From Acidobacteriota bacterium (GTDB taxonomy: Bacteria; Acidobacteriota; Vicinamibacteria; Marinacidobacterales; Marinacidobacteraceae), in assembly GCA_028877265.1 (NCBI GenBank), contig JAPPGX010000165.1:1-36774 (forward strand): a stretch of DNA of 36,774 nucleotides, in the 5' to 3' direction. Below are positions 1 through 9,535 of this stretch, one piece after another. Positions within the stretch are counted from its first letter, which is position 1, and each line of letters opens with the position of its first letter. A model generated the notes under the pieces. That model saw nothing but the letters and a program-made list of their open reading frames with translations, was not told the DNA's origin and made no database searches. A program made the position numbers and the translations under genes.

Positions 1-53
<53 letters not shown>

Positions 54-84
54 GTGCCGGTCTGGAGACCGGCGTTCCAAGCCG
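54..84 (+). repeat. Palindromic dispersed repeat, family A, copy 1
   Basis: Contains the near-perfect palindrome GCCGGTCTGGAGACCGGC followed by GTTCCAAGCCG. The same core occurs at 139-163, at 14402-14432 and, inverted, at 25359-25384. This copy lacks the GC-only first hairpin present in the other three, probably because the sequence is broken at the homopolymer just before it. It is a short extragenic palindromic (REP-like) unit of unknown origin. Confidence 0.7.
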
Positions 85-117
85 TACGCGTGGCGAGGCG
101 AAAGGGCGCTGCGACTT

Positions 118-164
118 GCGCGGCGCGGAGCGCCGCGCGTGCCGGTCTGGAGACGGGCGTTCCC
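118..164 (+). repeat. Palindromic dispersed repeat, family A, copy 2 (two-hairpin form)
   Basis: Two adjacent hairpins. The first pairs 118-126 with 130-138 (nine GC-only base pairs around GGA). The second is the GCCGGTCT...AGACGGGC unit at 141-158, with one mismatch against the other copies, followed by GTTCCC. It lies just past the stop of the TonB/TolA-like gene at 197, so it could also act as a transcript 3' end, but there is no U-tract and the repeat nature is the better-supported reading. Confidence 0.7.
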
Positions 165-196
165 TTCCGGCACGGCTTCAGCGCAATTCCAGGCCG

Positions 197-1498
197 TCAG
201 TCCTGGGTCGAGAACAGGTCGTAGGGCTGTTCGTTGTACCAAAAGACCAACATGATCTCGAAGTCGGCGCCGGGGTAGTCGTCCGGGAGCGGCAGCAGCT
301 GGGCGCCCCGCAGCGCCCCGACCGCCGCGTTGTCGAAACCGGGCACCCCCGACGGGACCACCACCTGCAGCCAGGCGATGTCGCCGCTCCGCAGGACGCT
401 GATGGCGATCGCCACGTGGCCGCGGTCGTAGCTGGCCGCGTAGGGGATGTACCAGTTGCGGCGCACCTCCGCGATCAGCCGGCTGATCCAGGGCACCAGG
501 TTGGCGCCCCGGTCGTCGTAGTAGAGGGTGTTGTTGCGGTTCGAGACGAGCCCGCCCTCCGGGTTCCGGAACCGCTTCCCCTCGAGGAAGCGCCAGATGT
601 CGGTGGGCGCGCCCTGCCGGCGGCGTTCCGCCTCCGCCTGCGCCCGGGCCTCGCGCATCGCGAGTTCATTGCCGAGCCGCCGCACGTCGGCGGCCGGGTC
701 GTTGATGAGACGGCGGAAGGCGTCGGCGTCGAACCGGAGCCGCGGTTCCTCGGCGCCGGCCCCCGGAACCTCGGGCGCCGGCTCGCCGGGCGCATCAGCC
801 GCTTCGTCGGGCGCCGGGATCTCGGCGAGCAGCTCCGGCTCGTCGGCGCTCGCGCTCGCGTCGTCCTCGGCGGTCAGTTCGTCCCCCATCTCGTGGTCGA
901 TATAGAACTCCTCGTCCTCGCCTTCGGAAAACGGCAGGTCGTTCTGGAAGCCGGTGCTGGGGACCGCGATCTGCGCCTCCGGGATGACGAGTCCGCCCGC
1001 CGGCGGGGGTGGCGGCGGCGCCGCCTGCGCCTCCGGAGCCTCGGGAAGCGCTTCCTCCGGGGAAGGAACCGGAGGCAGGGGTTCGACCAGCGCCTCCAGC
1101 GGCTCCGGCTCCTCGAGCGGCGGCGCCTCGAAGGCGTAGAGGAGCGGCTCCTCCTCGGGTTCGACCCCGTCGGGCTCGGCCGCCACGGGAACGAGCCCGC
1201 CCACGAAGAGCAGGAGGAGCAACAGGTGGAACCCGGTCGAAGCGGCGGCGACGGCCGCGCGCCGCCGGACGGACACGCCGGTCAGGTCGTCGAGGGTCCC
1301 TCCCCGGCTCAGGCCGGTGAACAGCCGGCCGGTGACGGGATCCGGACCGCGGGCGCCGGGCCCCGGCGGAGGGCCGGACCGCGAACGGCGGAAGGGGGGT
1401 GCTCCCGAAGGCCGGCGGGGGGCCTTCCCTCCCCCGGCGGAAGCGGCCTGGCGCTCTTCGGGGTCGATGAGTCCGAGCCCCTCGAAGTCGGGGCTCAT
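197..1498 (-). CDS. TonB/TolA-family energy-transducing protein
   Basis: A 433-residue protein with TonB/TolA architecture. A cytoplasmic Pro/Arg/Gly-rich N-terminus of about 80 residues is followed by one hydrophobic segment (about 81-106, containing HLLLLLLFVGGLVPV). A long Pro/Glu/Ala-rich periplasmic linker follows, then a C-terminal TonB-like domain (about 335-430) with the pattern LIAEVRRNWYIP...VAIAISVLRSGDI...AVGALRGAQLLPLP. Such proteins couple the proton-motive force, through ExbB/ExbD-type motors, to the outer membrane. No motor genes are in view. The start is the ATG whose last two bases overlap the TGA of the upstream FabZ-like gene (ATGA), which fits better than a longer reading frame running back through that gene. 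Last gene of the long minus-strand run. The exact partner receptor or Tol system cannot be told. Confidence 0.8.
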   Translation of the reverse strand: MSPDFEGLGLIDPEERQAASAGGGKAPRRPSGAPPFRRSRSGPPPGPGARGPDPVTGRLFTGLSRGGTLDDLTGVSVRRRAAVAAASTGFHLLLLLLFVGGLVPVAAEPDGVEPEEEPLLYAFEAPPLEEPEPLEALVEPLPPVPSPEEALPEAPEAQAAPPPPPPAGGLVIPEAQIAVPSTGFQNDLPFSEGEDEEFYIDHEMGDELTAEDDASASADEPELLAEIPAPDEAADAPGEPAPEVPGAGAEEPRLRFDADAFRRLINDPAADVRRLGNELAMREARAQAEAERRRQGAPTDIWRFLEGKRFRNPEGGLVSNRNNTLYYDDRGANLVPWISRLIAEVRRNWYIPYAASYDRGHVAIAISVLRSGDIAWLQVVVPSGVPGFDNAAVGALRGAQLLPLPDDYPGADFEIMLVFWYNEQPYDLFSTQD

Positions 1499-1887
1499 CG
1501 CTCCGGGGCCCCGGCCTCCACCCGGAACTCCAGGATGGCCTGAACGGCCGTCTTGCCAGCCACCGAAGCGACCGCATCGAAGCGCCGCCGCTCTCCCTCC
1601 GCCCCGGCCGGGGTCACCTGGAGTTCCAGGGTTTCTCCGGGGCCGACCCGGCGGCGGAACCTCACGAGGGGCGCCGATGCAAGCACCGCGCCGGGCGGCA
1701 GCGAACGGCGGGCGCACTCCGCGAGCGCCTCCACCATGAAGACGCCGGGCACCACCGGCATCGCCGGGAAGTGTCCGGCGAAGAACGGCTCGCTCCCGGG
1801 AACGCGCCGGCGCCCGGTGATGGCGCCCCGCGCCTCGACCGCGGGCGTGTCGTCGAGGAGGGGTGGGGCCCCTTCCAGGCTCGTCAT
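1495..1887 (-). CDS. FabZ-like 3-hydroxyacyl-ACP dehydratase (hot-dog fold)
   Basis: A 130-residue hot-dog protein with the FabZ active-site block FFAGHFPAMPVVPGVFMVEALAE. The His of GHFP and the Glu fourteen residues later (in VEALAE) match the catalytic His/Glu pair of FabZ. The family removes water from (3R)-hydroxyacyl-ACP in fatty-acid and lipid A acyl-chain synthesis. It is slightly shorter than typical FabZ (about 145 residues), with a divergent C-terminal half, so an ACP-linked role outside the main elongation cycle is possible. It sits 22 bp after the OmpH/Skp gene and overlaps the next gene by ATGA. A FabZ-like gene beside BamA and OmpH is common in diderms, where the dehydratase usually serves envelope lipid synthesis. 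Confidence 0.82.
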   Translation of the reverse strand: MTSLEGAPPLLDDTPAVEARGAITGRRRVPGSEPFFAGHFPAMPVVPGVFMVEALAECARRSLPPGAVLASAPLVRFRRRVGPGETLELQVTPAGAEGERRRFDAVASVAGKTAVQAILEFRVEAGAPER

Positions 1888-1909
1888 CCCGGGCCCGCGG
1901 GCGGCGGGA

Positions 1910-2485
1910 CTACCGCTCCGCGCCGTCCTCGCCTTCGCCGCCGCCGCTCAGCGCGTTGAACCGTTCGATCACCTCGGCCGAGATGTCGAGCTCGGGGTCC
2001 ATGATGAAGGTCAATCCCGGGGTCACGCGGAGGATCAACTGGATGTTCTGCTCGCGGGCCACCTCTTCGACGACCGGTCCGAGATCCGCCTCGAGGGCGC
2101 CGAAACCGGAGGTCTGCTTCTCGTTGAACTCGCGCTGCTGGTCCTCGAGCCAGCGCTGGAGGTCGGTGGTCTTGCGCTCGATGTCGCGCTGCAGGTCGGC
2201 GCGCGCCTCGGCGGAGAGCAGTTGCGACTGGGCCCGGTTGTTCAGGTCGCGGAGTTCCTGCTCGCGGGTCTGCCGCCCGCGCAGGATCTCTTCCTGGAGC
2301 GTCTGCAACTCGGCGAACATCGTCTGCCCCCGGGCGGATTCCTGGGCGACGCGGTCGATGTCGATGACCGCTACCCGGGTGGGCTCGGCGGTCTGGGCCA
2401 CGAGGACGGAAGGAACGGCCAGCAGCAACCCGATCAGCGCCACTCCCGGAAAGCCGCCCCGGGGGCGGCGGACAAAACGATTCAT
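1910..2485 (-). CDS. OmpH/Skp-family periplasmic chaperone
   Basis: A 191-residue secreted protein. It has an N-terminal signal peptide (basic MNRFVRRPRGG, hydrophobic ALIGLLLAVPSVLVAQ), a short beta segment (RVAVIDIDRVAQES) and a long charged coiled-coil arm (roughly residues 50-140). It ends in a beta segment with NIQLILRVTPGLTFIMDPELDIS, which is the Skp/OmpH layout. Skp trimers hold unfolded outer-membrane proteins in the periplasm for delivery to BamA, and the bamA gene lies immediately upstream (76 bp gap). I chose the ATG at 2485 because it puts the signal peptide at the N-terminus and has AGGGAG about 12 nt before it. A GTG twelve codons earlier is possible but leaves an awkward leader. 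Confidence 0.9.
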   Translation of the reverse strand: MNRFVRRPRGGFPGVALIGLLLAVPSVLVAQTAEPTRVAVIDIDRVAQESARGQTMFAELQTLQEEILRGRQTREQELRDLNNRAQSQLLSAEARADLQRDIERKTTDLQRWLEDQQREFNEKQTSGFGALEADLGPVVEEVAREQNIQLILRVTPGLTFIMDPELDISAEVIERFNALSGGGEGEDGAER

Positions 2486-2561
2486 GACGTTGGTCAACTC
2501 CCTGAAACTCTGCTCGGACACGCTTTTCGATCGGGGGGAACGCGGCGCTTTCCCGCGGCCG

Positions 2562-5015
2562 CTAGAAGGTGGTTCCGATCCCGAAGACGAAGGCCGTGGG
2601 CCGATGGTAGTAGTCCCGATGGGGATTGTAGGCGAAGATGAGGCGGAAGGGCACGTTCAGCATGGGGATGAACACCCGCATCTCGATGCCCGTCGAGGTC
2701 CGGAAATCCTGGAGCATGGAGAAGCTCCAGTTGTCCTCCTCGGCGAAGGCGTTCCCCGCGTCGAAGAACAGGATGGCGCGGAGCGGGCCGGCCAGCGGGA
2801 TCGCGTACTCGGCGTTGAACAGCAGCATCTTGTCGCCGCCGAGGAGCTGGCCCCGCGCGTTCCGCGGGCCCACCGAGCGGATGTAGTAGCCGCGGATCTG
2901 GTACTCCCCGCCGAGGAAGAACCGGTTGTAGTAGGGCACCCCGGTCTGTTCGACGTCGAAGATGTCGATCTCCTCGCCCTCCGGCGGATCGACGCCGCCG
3001 TAGCCGTGCAGATAGCTGCCCATGACCCGCATGCCGAGCGAGGTGTTGCCGATCACGCGCATGTGGTGCACGAACTCGAGGGTCGGCTTGTAGTAGTGGA
3101 CGTTGCCGCCCAGACGGCCGCCGGCGATGTCGAAGGAACCCGTCAGTTTCCGCCCGGTGCTCGGGAAGATCGGGTGGTCCACGGTGTTGTAGACATAGGT
3201 CGGGCTGATCTTGCTCTCGCGGAAGTTGCCGGACAGCCCGTAGAAGCGCGGGTCCAGGTAGGTGGAGTTGTAGTAGAGGTCGTAGAGGTTGAGGACGATG
3301 TCGGGGTCCGGCTCGCTCACCGTGATGACCGAGTAGCCGTAGTTCAGGAAGGCCCGCGACCAGCGGCCGAGCGGCACGCCGAAGACGATGCGGCCCCCGA
3401 TGTCGCCGCGCGTGAACTCGCGCAGCTTCAGGACCCGGCTGAACACGTCGAAGCCGAGCGTGATCGGCTTGTCCATGAAATAGGGGTCGGTGATCGCGAT
3501 CTGGTAGTTCTGGGTGCGGCTGCCGGTCTGGACCGTGAAGTTCGCCGTCTCGCCGCGTCCCAGGAAGTTCGTGGTCCCGAAGGAAGCGTTCACGAACAGG
3601 CCCTCGAGCCCGGAGACCCCGGCCCCGAAGGTGAGCTGGTTCCGGTTCTCCTCGACCACGTCGAGCGTGATGTCGAGCTTCGTCTCGTCGCTCGGGCTGG
3701 GTTCGATGATCGGCTGCTCGATGGGCCGGAAGTAGCCGAGCTGGTTGATCCGCTGGATGGAGGCCTTGAGCAGTTCCATGTTCATGATGTCCTGCTCGTT
3801 CAGCCACATCTCGCGGCGGATGACGCGGTCCTTGGTGGTGGAGTTCCCCCGGAACTCGATGCGGTTCACGCGGAACTGGTCCTCTTCCGCGAGGTTGATG
3901 ACCACGTCCACGATCTTTTCCTCGGGACGGCGGTGCCAGGTCGGGAAACCGGTGAACTGCACGTAGCCGCGGGCGCCGTAGAGCTCGCGGAGCGATTCGA
4001 GCGCGTCGTTGACCTTCGACTCGTCGTAGACCTCGCCGGCCTGGATCGGGAAGAACGCCCGGACGAAATCGGCCGGGAACACGTCGGCGCCCTCGACCGT
4101 GACCTCGCCGACCCGGTACTGCTCCCCCTCGACCACCGGGATGGTGACGTCCATCCAGCGCTTCTGGCGCTTCCAGAAGAGGAACTGCCGCGAGTAGCCG
4201 TCCTCGTACTCGAACTGCGGGGGGCCGAACGAGACGTCGAGGTAGCCCTGCTTCAGGTACTCCTGGCGGACCGCCTCGATGTCCTCGGCGTACTGCTCTT
4301 CCGTGTAGGTGGACCCCCCGAGCAGCGCCCCGAGGGCGTGGCTCTCGCGGGTCTTCTTCATCGCCCAGCGGAGCGGCCACTCGTCGAGCGCCTCGATGCC
4401 CTCGAAACGGATCCGGCGGATCCGGATCTGCTGCTCGTCGTCGATGTTGAAGACGATCTTGACGCCGGCGTCGTCTTCCGTGATCTCGCTCGCTACCGCT
4501 CCCTCCGTGCGGCCCTTGTCCACGAGCATCTCCTCGATGATCTCGCGGGCCCGGACCACCTTGTCGGGATCGTAAGGAGCCCCCACGCCGATCACGGAGT
4601 CCTCTTCCTCGAGCTTCTCGAGGATATCGTCCTCGTCGAGCTCTTCGGACCCGAGGAACTCGAGGGTGGCGACCCGGGGACGCTCGTGGACCACGAACAC
4701 CACCAGCTTGCCGCCCCGGGGCCCGTCGCGCAGCTCGAGCCGCATGTCGTCCGCGAAACCCGTGTTCCAGAGCGTCCGGAACTCGGCTCGCAGCGCTTCC
4801 CGATCCACCGGGTCGCCGGGCTCCACGGTCAGGTGCGCAAGCCAGGCGTCGGCCGCGATCAGGTCATTGCCCTCGATGAGCACGGCTTCGACCGTCTCGG
4901 TCGCCTGGACCGCCGCGGGCGGCGCCGGAACGGAAGCGGGCGCGTTCGCCCACGCGGCGCCGGCGAGCCCGGCGGCCGCTGCCGCCCCGAGAACCACTCT
5001 ATGCAGTCGCGTCAT
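2562..5015 (-). CDS. bamA: Outer-membrane protein assembly factor BamA
   Basis: An 817-residue Omp85 protein: signal peptide (about 1-25, ending AAWANA), then roughly 390 residues of POTRA repeats (for example ETVEAVLIEGNDLI, RIRRIRFEGIEAL, YRVGEVTVEGADVF, FRVNRIEFRGNSTT), then a 16-strand-type barrel domain. The barrel contains the loop-6 motif as QIRGYYIRS (I/VRGY class) and ends in the beta-signal FVFGIGTTF with terminal Phe. BamA folds and inserts beta-barrel proteins into the outer membrane. Length is typical of the family. The start ATG overlaps the stop of the upstream ClpC-type gene (ATGA). The next gene downstream encodes the Skp chaperone that feeds BamA. Confidence 0.97.
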   Translation of the reverse strand: MTRLHRVVLGAAAAAGLAGAAWANAPASVPAPPAAVQATETVEAVLIEGNDLIAADAWLAHLTVEPGDPVDREALRAEFRTLWNTGFADDMRLELRDGPRGGKLVVFVVHERPRVATLEFLGSEELDEDDILEKLEEEDSVIGVGAPYDPDKVVRAREIIEEMLVDKGRTEGAVASEITEDDAGVKIVFNIDDEQQIRIRRIRFEGIEALDEWPLRWAMKKTRESHALGALLGGSTYTEEQYAEDIEAVRQEYLKQGYLDVSFGPPQFEYEDGYSRQFLFWKRQKRWMDVTIPVVEGEQYRVGEVTVEGADVFPADFVRAFFPIQAGEVYDESKVNDALESLRELYGARGYVQFTGFPTWHRRPEEKIVDVVINLAEEDQFRVNRIEFRGNSTTKDRVIRREMWLNEQDIMNMELLKASIQRINQLGYFRPIEQPIIEPSPSDETKLDITLDVVEENRNQLTFGAGVSGLEGLFVNASFGTTNFLGRGETANFTVQTGSRTQNYQIAITDPYFMDKPITLGFDVFSRVLKLREFTRGDIGGRIVFGVPLGRWSRAFLNYGYSVITVSEPDPDIVLNLYDLYYNSTYLDPRFYGLSGNFRESKISPTYVYNTVDHPIFPSTGRKLTGSFDIAGGRLGGNVHYYKPTLEFVHHMRVIGNTSLGMRVMGSYLHGYGGVDPPEGEEIDIFDVEQTGVPYYNRFFLGGEYQIRGYYIRSVGPRNARGQLLGGDKMLLFNAEYAIPLAGPLRAILFFDAGNAFAEEDNWSFSMLQDFRTSTGIEMRVFIPMLNVPFRLIFAYNPHRDYYHRPTAFVFGIGTTF

Positions 5016-7462
5016 CCCGCCACCGCCTCCTCGACGGGTTCCTCCGCCTCCTCGAGGAGCGCCGGCCCGCCCCGGCGGACCACGAGCTCCCCGTCCCGCA
5101 GGATGATCTCCACGGGATCGCCGGGGCCCACGGTACCGGTGAGCACCGCCTCCGACAAGGGATCCTCGACATGTTTCTGGAGGGCGCGGCGCAAGGGCCG
5201 TGCCCCGTAGGAACGGTCCCGCAGCGTTTCCCGAACGAGGAACTCCTCCGCCTCCGGCGCCAGTTCGACCGTGAGCCCCCGGTCGCCGAGTTCGCGGTTC
5301 ATGCGGCCGATCAGCCGCCGCAGGATCTCGGTGAGGTCCTCCTCGGTGAGCATGTCGAAGATCACCACCGCGTCGAGCCGGTTGATGAACTCGGGGCTGA
5401 AGGTCTTCTTGACCTCGCCCTGGATCAGCTCGCGCATGGCGCGTTTCCGGTGCCCCCGATCGGCGGAGGCGAACCCGAGCGAGGCCTGCTTCTGGATGTG
5501 GCGGGCGCCCAGGTTGGAAGTCATGATGATGATCGAGTTCCGGAAGTCCACCGTGTTTCCGAGCCCGTCGGTGAGCCGGCCGTCCTCGAAGACCTGGAGC
5601 AGCAGGTTCCAGACGTCGGGGTGGGCCTTTTCGAACTCGTCGAGCAGCAGCACCGAGTAGGGATTGCGGCGGACGCGCTCGGTGAGGTGCCCGCCTTCCT
5701 CGTGCCCCACGTAGCCGGGCGGCGAACCGATGAAACGGGAGACGGAATGCCGCTCCATGTACTCACTCATGTCGAAACGCAGCAGGGACGCTTCCGTTCC
5801 CAGCAGGAACTCGGCGAGCGACCGCGCGACTTCGGTCTTCCCCACGCCGGAGGGGCCGAGGAAGAGGAACACGCCGCCGGGACGTTCCGGGTTCTTGAGC
5901 CCGGCCCGGGCGCGGCGGATGGCCCGCGCGACGGTGGTGACCGCCTCGCCCTGCCCCACGATGCGCTCGTGGAGCACGCTCTCGATGCGGAGCAGCTTCC
6001 GGCTCTCCTCTTCCTCGATCGAGCCGAGGGGGATGCCGGTCCAGTGCGCCACCACCTCGTCCACGTCGCGCCGGGTGACCTGCGGCGGCTCGCCGTCGCG
6101 GGCCTTCCAGCGGCCCTCCACGAGCGCCAGGCTCTCCCGCTCGGCGTTCTCCTGGTCCTGGGCGAGCGACGCGCGTTCGAGGTCGTCGTTGTCGAGCGCC
6201 TGGTCCTTCCGCTTGCGGATGTCCTGGATGCGCTTCCGGATCTCGGCGAACTCCTGGGAGTACTGGTTGTCGCGCAGCTTGACCCGCGATCCCGCCTCGT
6301 CGAGCAGGTCCACCGACTTGTCGGGCAGGAAGCGGTCCGTGATGTAGCGCTGGGCCTGTCGCACCGCGGCGTCGATGGCTTCGTCGGTATAGCGGACGTG
6401 GTGGTAGCGCTCGTAGCGCTCCTGGACCCCCTGGAGGATGACCAGCGTCTCGTCGTCGCTCGGCGGCTTCACGACCACTCCCTGGAAACGCCGTTCGAGG
6501 CTCCGGTCGCGCTCGATATGCCGGCGGAACTCGGCCGGGGTGGTGGCGCCGATGCACTGGATGCCGTCGCGCGAGAGCGCCGGTTTCAGGATGTTGGCGG
6601 CGTCGAGCGACCCCTCCGCGGACCCGGCCCCCACCAGGGTGTGGAGCTCGTCCACGAAGACGATGAACTGCGGGGACTCCTCGAGTTCCTTGATGATGGC
6701 CTTCAGCCGCTCCTCGAACTGGCCGCGGTACTTGGTGCCGGCGACCACCAGCGAGATGTCCAGCGAGACGATCCGCCGGTCCGCGAGGAAGATGGGACAG
6801 TCGCCGGCGGCGATCCGGCTGGCGAGCCCCTCGACGATGGCGGTCTTCCCGATGCCGGGCTCGCCGATGAGGACGGGATTGTTCTTGGTGCGGCGGCAGA
6901 GGACCTGGATCACCCGGTCCAGTTCCTCGGTCCGGCCGATCAGGGGATCGAGGGCGCCGTCGGTCGCGGCCTGGGTGAGGTCGCGGGAGAACTCGGCGAG
7001 GAGCGGCGTCTCCCGGGCCCGCGCTCCCGACTTCCGCCGGCCGTGATCGAGCGCGATCGCCTCGCGGACCGCGGGCGCCCGCACTCCCTGCCGGGCCAGG
7101 ATCGCGGCGGCGGCGGACCCCGGCTCGCGGAGCACTCCGAGCAGCAGGTGCTCGGTCCCCACGCTCTCGTGGTTCATCCGGTCCGCTTCCTCGCGGGCGT
7201 GTTCGAGGACCCGTTTGGACTCGGCGGAGAGCGGAATGCCGACCGACGTCGATACGGTGTCCCGCAGCAGGACGTGGCTCTGCACGTCGCTCCGCACCCG
7301 CTCGAGCGAGATGTGGAGCCGGCCGGCGACGGCCGCCGGGAGCTCCCGGAGCAGCCCGAGGAGCAGGTGTTCGGGCTCGATGGCGTCGCCGCCGAGCTGC
7401 GACGCCTCGTGCCGCGCGAAGTAGATCGCCCGCTTGGCGCGCTCCGTATATCGCTCGAACAA
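5012..7462 (-). CDS. clpC: ClpC-type AAA+ unfoldase (Clp protease ATP-binding subunit)
   Basis: An 816-residue Hsp100 protein. Two Clp_N repeats (starting [17 protein letters not shown], with [12 protein letters not shown]) precede AAA module 1 with Walker [14 protein letters not shown] and Walker B VFVDELH. A short coiled middle domain contains a UVR-like stretch (about [16 protein letters not shown]). AAA module 2 has Walker [12 protein letters not shown], Walker [14 protein letters not shown] and the sensor block [10 protein letters not shown]-terminal D2-small domain follows. LGF after the second AAA core resembles the ClpP-docking loop, so it probably feeds a ClpP peptidase. The short middle domain favours ClpC over ClpB. 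I take the TTG at 7462 as start: it gives the family N-terminus and has AGGGAAG five bases upstream. Its position between LolD and BamA may reflect cotranscription with envelope genes. Confidence 0.92.
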   Translation of the reverse strand: MFERYTERAKRAIYFARHEASQLGGDAIEPEHLLLGLLRELPAAVAGRLHISLERVRSDVQSHVLLRDTVSTSVGIPLSAESKRVLEHAREEADRMNHESVGTEHLLLGVLREPGSAAAAILARQGVRAPAVREAIALDHGRRKSGARARETPLLAEFSRDLTQAATDGALDPLIGRTEELDRVIQVLCRRTKNNPVLIGEPGIGKTAIVEGLASRIAAGDCPIFLADRRIVSLDISLVVAGTKYRGQFEERLKAIIKELEESPQFIVFVDELHTLVGAGSAEGSLDAANILKPALSRDGIQCIGATTPAEFRRHIERDRSLERRFQGVVVKPPSDDETLVILQGVQERYERYHHVRYTDEAIDAAVRQAQRYITDRFLPDKSVDLLDEAGSRVKLRDNQYSQEFAEIRKRIQDIRKRKDQALDNDDLERASLAQDQENAERESLALVEGRWKARDGEPPQVTRRDVDEVVAHWTGIPLGSIEEEESRKLLRIESVLHERIVGQGEAVTTVARAIRRARAGLKNPERPGGVFLFLGPSGVGKTEVARSLAEFLLGTEASLLRFDMSEYMERHSVSRFIGSPPGYVGHEEGGHLTERVRRNPYSVLLLDEFEKAHPDVWNLLLQVFEDGRLTDGLGNTVDFRNSIIIMTSNLGARHIQKQASLGFASADRGHRKRAMRELIQGEVKKTFSPEFINRLDAVVIFDMLTEEDLTEILRRLIGRMNRELGDRGLTVELAPEAEEFLVRETLRDRSYGARPLRRALQKHVEDPLSEAVLTGTVGPGDPVEIILRDGELVVRRGGPALLEEAEEPVEEAVAG

Positions 7463-7485
7463 CGTGGCTTCCCTAGAAGGCTCGC

Positions 7486-7491
7486 AATTTA
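7486..7491 (-). promoter_or_regulatory. Possible -10 element ahead of the ClpC-type gene
   Basis: The 97-bp gap between lolD and the ClpC-type gene is the largest in the minus-strand run. It contains TAAATT (minus strand) about 24 bp before the TTG start, in otherwise GC-rich DNA. No convincing -35 box is visible at the right distance. An internal promoter here would let the unfoldase be regulated separately, but this is weakly supported. Confidence 0.25.
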
Positions 7492-7559
7492 GCAGCAGGC
7501 CCGGGAAGCGAATTTCAGGCCGTCCCGGTGGTCCCCGGCCGGGAACGCCGGTTCCGGAC

Positions 7560-8243
7560 CTATGCGGCGGCGTCGTGCAGGACGCCCGCCTCCATCCGGA
7601 ACACCCGGTCGCAGCTCGCGGCAACCCGGGAACTGTGGCTCGCGATGACCGCGGTGAGCCCGTAGGTCCGGTGAAGGCCGGCGAGGAGTTCCAGCAACTG
7701 ACCGCTCGCGGCGGCGTCGAGGTTCCCGGTCGGCTCGTCGGCGATCAGCAGCGCCGGGTCTCCGGAAAGCGCCCGGGCCACGGCGACCCGCTGCTGCTCG
7801 CCCCCGCTCAGCTCTTCCGGACGGTGATGCAGCCGCTCGGCGAGTCCCAGCTCGCCGAGGAGTTGTTCGGCCCGGTCTTCGGCCGGTCCCCGGGGGACCC
7901 GGCGGATCCGCAGCGGGAGCGAAGCGTTCTCCATCGCGGTCAGCTCGGGGAGCAGCCGGTGGTGCTGGAACACGAAACCCACCTGCCGGTTGCGGAACGC
8001 CGCGGCCTCCCGCTCCGACAGCCGCGCGACCTCCTCGCCGGCGAGCCGAAGCGAGCCCGCGTCGGGCTGGTCGAGCGCCCCGAGGACGTGGAGCAGCGTG
8101 GTCTTCCCCACGCCGCTGGCGCCGGTGATCGCCACCATCTCGCCCTGCCGTACCTCGAGGTCGAGCCCCTGGAGCACCTCGATGCGTCCGGCGCCGGCCC
8201 CGAAGGCCTTGTCGAGGCCGCGGGCTTCAACCTGCAGGTTCAC
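7560..8243 (-). CDS. lolD: Lipoprotein-releasing ABC transporter ATP-binding protein LolD
   Basis: A 227-residue ABC ATPase of the LolD/MacB class: Walker [10 protein letters not shown] (about 41-49), Q-loop VFQHH, signature [15 protein letters not shown], Walker [14 protein letters not shown] and the switch His in VIASHSS. With the LolC/E-type permease encoded just upstream (ATGA overlap) it should power release of lipoproteins from the inner membrane to the LolA carrier. DEPTGNLD is typical of the LolD/MacB/FtsE group, and the LolC/E partner decides for LolD. No LolA or LolB is in the window. Confidence 0.92.
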   Translation of the reverse strand: MNLQVEARGLDKAFGAGAGRIEVLQGLDLEVRQGEMVAITGASGVGKTTLLHVLGALDQPDAGSLRLAGEEVARLSEREAAAFRNRQVGFVFQHHRLLPELTAMENASLPLRIRRVPRGPAEDRAEQLLGELGLAERLHHRPEELSGGEQQRVAVARALSGDPALLIADEPTGNLDAAASGQLLELLAGLHRTYGLTAVIASHSSRVAASCDRVFRMEAGVLHDAAA

Positions 8244-9535
8244 TGGAACCTCAGGGCGTCGGTGACCACCAGCGACGCCGCCCGGCGCGCCGGGTACAGG
8301 GTGGCCAGGAAACAGACGAGGGGAGCGAAGACACAGACCAGCGCCACGTCGCCCGGCAGCAGCGTGAAGGGCACCGCGGTGATCTGGTAGACGTCCTCGG
8401 GGATCCGGATCCGGCCGTCGAGGATCCGGCAGGCGGCGATTCCGAGCACCGCCCCGAGTCCGGTGCCCACGGTGCCGATCACGGCCCCCTGCGCCATGAA
8501 GAGCGCCATGATGCTACGCCGGGTGGCCCCCATGGACCTGAGGATCGCGATGTCGCGGGTCTTCTCGGTCACCGTGACGATCTGGCCGGCGACGATGTTG
8601 AGCGCGGCCACTCCGACGATGAAGCTCACGAAGAGCGTGGTCGCCAGCTTCTCGAGCCAGAAGGCCGAGAACAGGGTGGTGTTCAGGTCGATCCAGTTGA
8701 GCGCCGAGTACCCGGGACCGAGGGCTTCCAGCACCCGGGCCTCCCGCTCCCTCACCTCGAACATGTCGGTGATCCGCGCCTCCACCTGGCTCGCCTCGCC
8801 GTCCCGGCCGGTGAGCCGCTGCGCCTCCCCGAGCGGGATGAGCGCGTAGGCGTTGTCGTAGTTGTAAAGGCCCAGCCGGAAGGACCCGGCCACCCGGAAG
8901 CGGCGGGTGGTGGGAACGGTGCCGAGCGGCGTCAACTGGCCCCCGGGCACCATGAGGCGGATCGTCTCCCCTACCCCGACCCCCAGTCCGAGGGCCAGCT
9001 CCTCACCGAGGAGCACCGGAGGCGGCTCGCCCGGGACCACGGTTTCCAGGTCGGCGAACCGCCCCGCGGTCATGCGGGATGCGAACTCGGTGACATCGGG
9101 CTCCCGCGCCGGATCCACTCCCTTGAGGGTCACGAGGGCGTCCCGCCGGCCGAGCGCGATCGCCTTGCCGTAGAGCACCGGCGCGGCGCCCTCGACTTCC
9201 GGCACCGCCCCGACCGCCTCGGCGACCTCGGCGTAGTCCGTGAAACCCTCGGCGGAGAGGCTGAACACCGTGAGATGGGAGAGCGCCCCGAGGATCCGCG
9301 CCCGGAGTTCTCCCTGGAAGCCCGTCATGATCGCGAGCGCGACCAGCAGGATCGCCACCCCGAGCACCACCCCGAGTGCCGAGATCGCGGAGATCACCGA
9401 GATGAACAGGCCCTGCTTGCGGAGCATCAGGTAGCGGCCGGCGATCTGGAGCTCGAACGGCAGGGAGGCGAGGCGGCCCCGGGGCGCGGGCTGCGGACTC
9501 CTGACGGCGGGAGCTTCGCCCGCTTCCTGACTCAC
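8240..9535 (-). CDS. lolC: Lipoprotein-releasing system permease, LolC/LolE family
   Basis: A 431-residue membrane protein with the LolC/E layout. The N-terminal PFELQIAGRYLMLRKQ amphipathic stretch precedes the first membrane helix (about 40-75, ISALGVVLGVAILLVALAIM). A large periplasmic domain of about 215 residues follows, then three helices in the C-terminal third (the FtsX-type block, with AILRSMGATRRSIMALFMAQG). It extracts outer-membrane lipoproteins together with LolD. Only one permease gene is present, so the complex may be a homodimer or use a second permease encoded elsewhere. The GTG start overlaps the lysS stop (GTGA), with GAGGGAAG directly before it. Confidence 0.9.
   Translation of the reverse strand: MSQEAGEAPAVRSPQPAPRGRLASLPFELQIAGRYLMLRKQGLFISVISAISALGVVLGVAILLVALAIMTGFQGELRARILGALSHLTVFSLSAEGFTDYAEVAEAVGAVPEVEGAAPVLYGKAIALGRRDALVTLKGVDPAREPDVTEFASRMTAGRFADLETVVPGEPPPVLLGEELALGLGVGVGETIRLMVPGGQLTPLGTVPTTRRFRVAGSFRLGLYNYDNAYALIPLGEAQRLTGRDGEASQVEARITDMFEVREREARVLEALGPGYSALNWIDLNTTLFSAFWLEKLATTLFVSFIVGVAALNIVAGQIVTVTEKTRDIAILRSMGATRRSIMALFMAQGAVIGTVGTGLGAVLGIAACRILDGRIRIPEDVYQITAVPFTLLPGDVALVCVFAPLVCFLATLYPARRAASLVVTDALRFQ

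Noticed and set aside
1863..7492. Very long plus-strand reading frames opposite bamA and the ClpC-type gene
   Set aside because: High GC keeps antisense frames open. Their translations are Arg/Val/Asp/Leu-rich with no domain, while the minus-strand frames have full family motifs. The same holds for long antisense frames over 19947-23493, 25518-27887 and 29080-30465.
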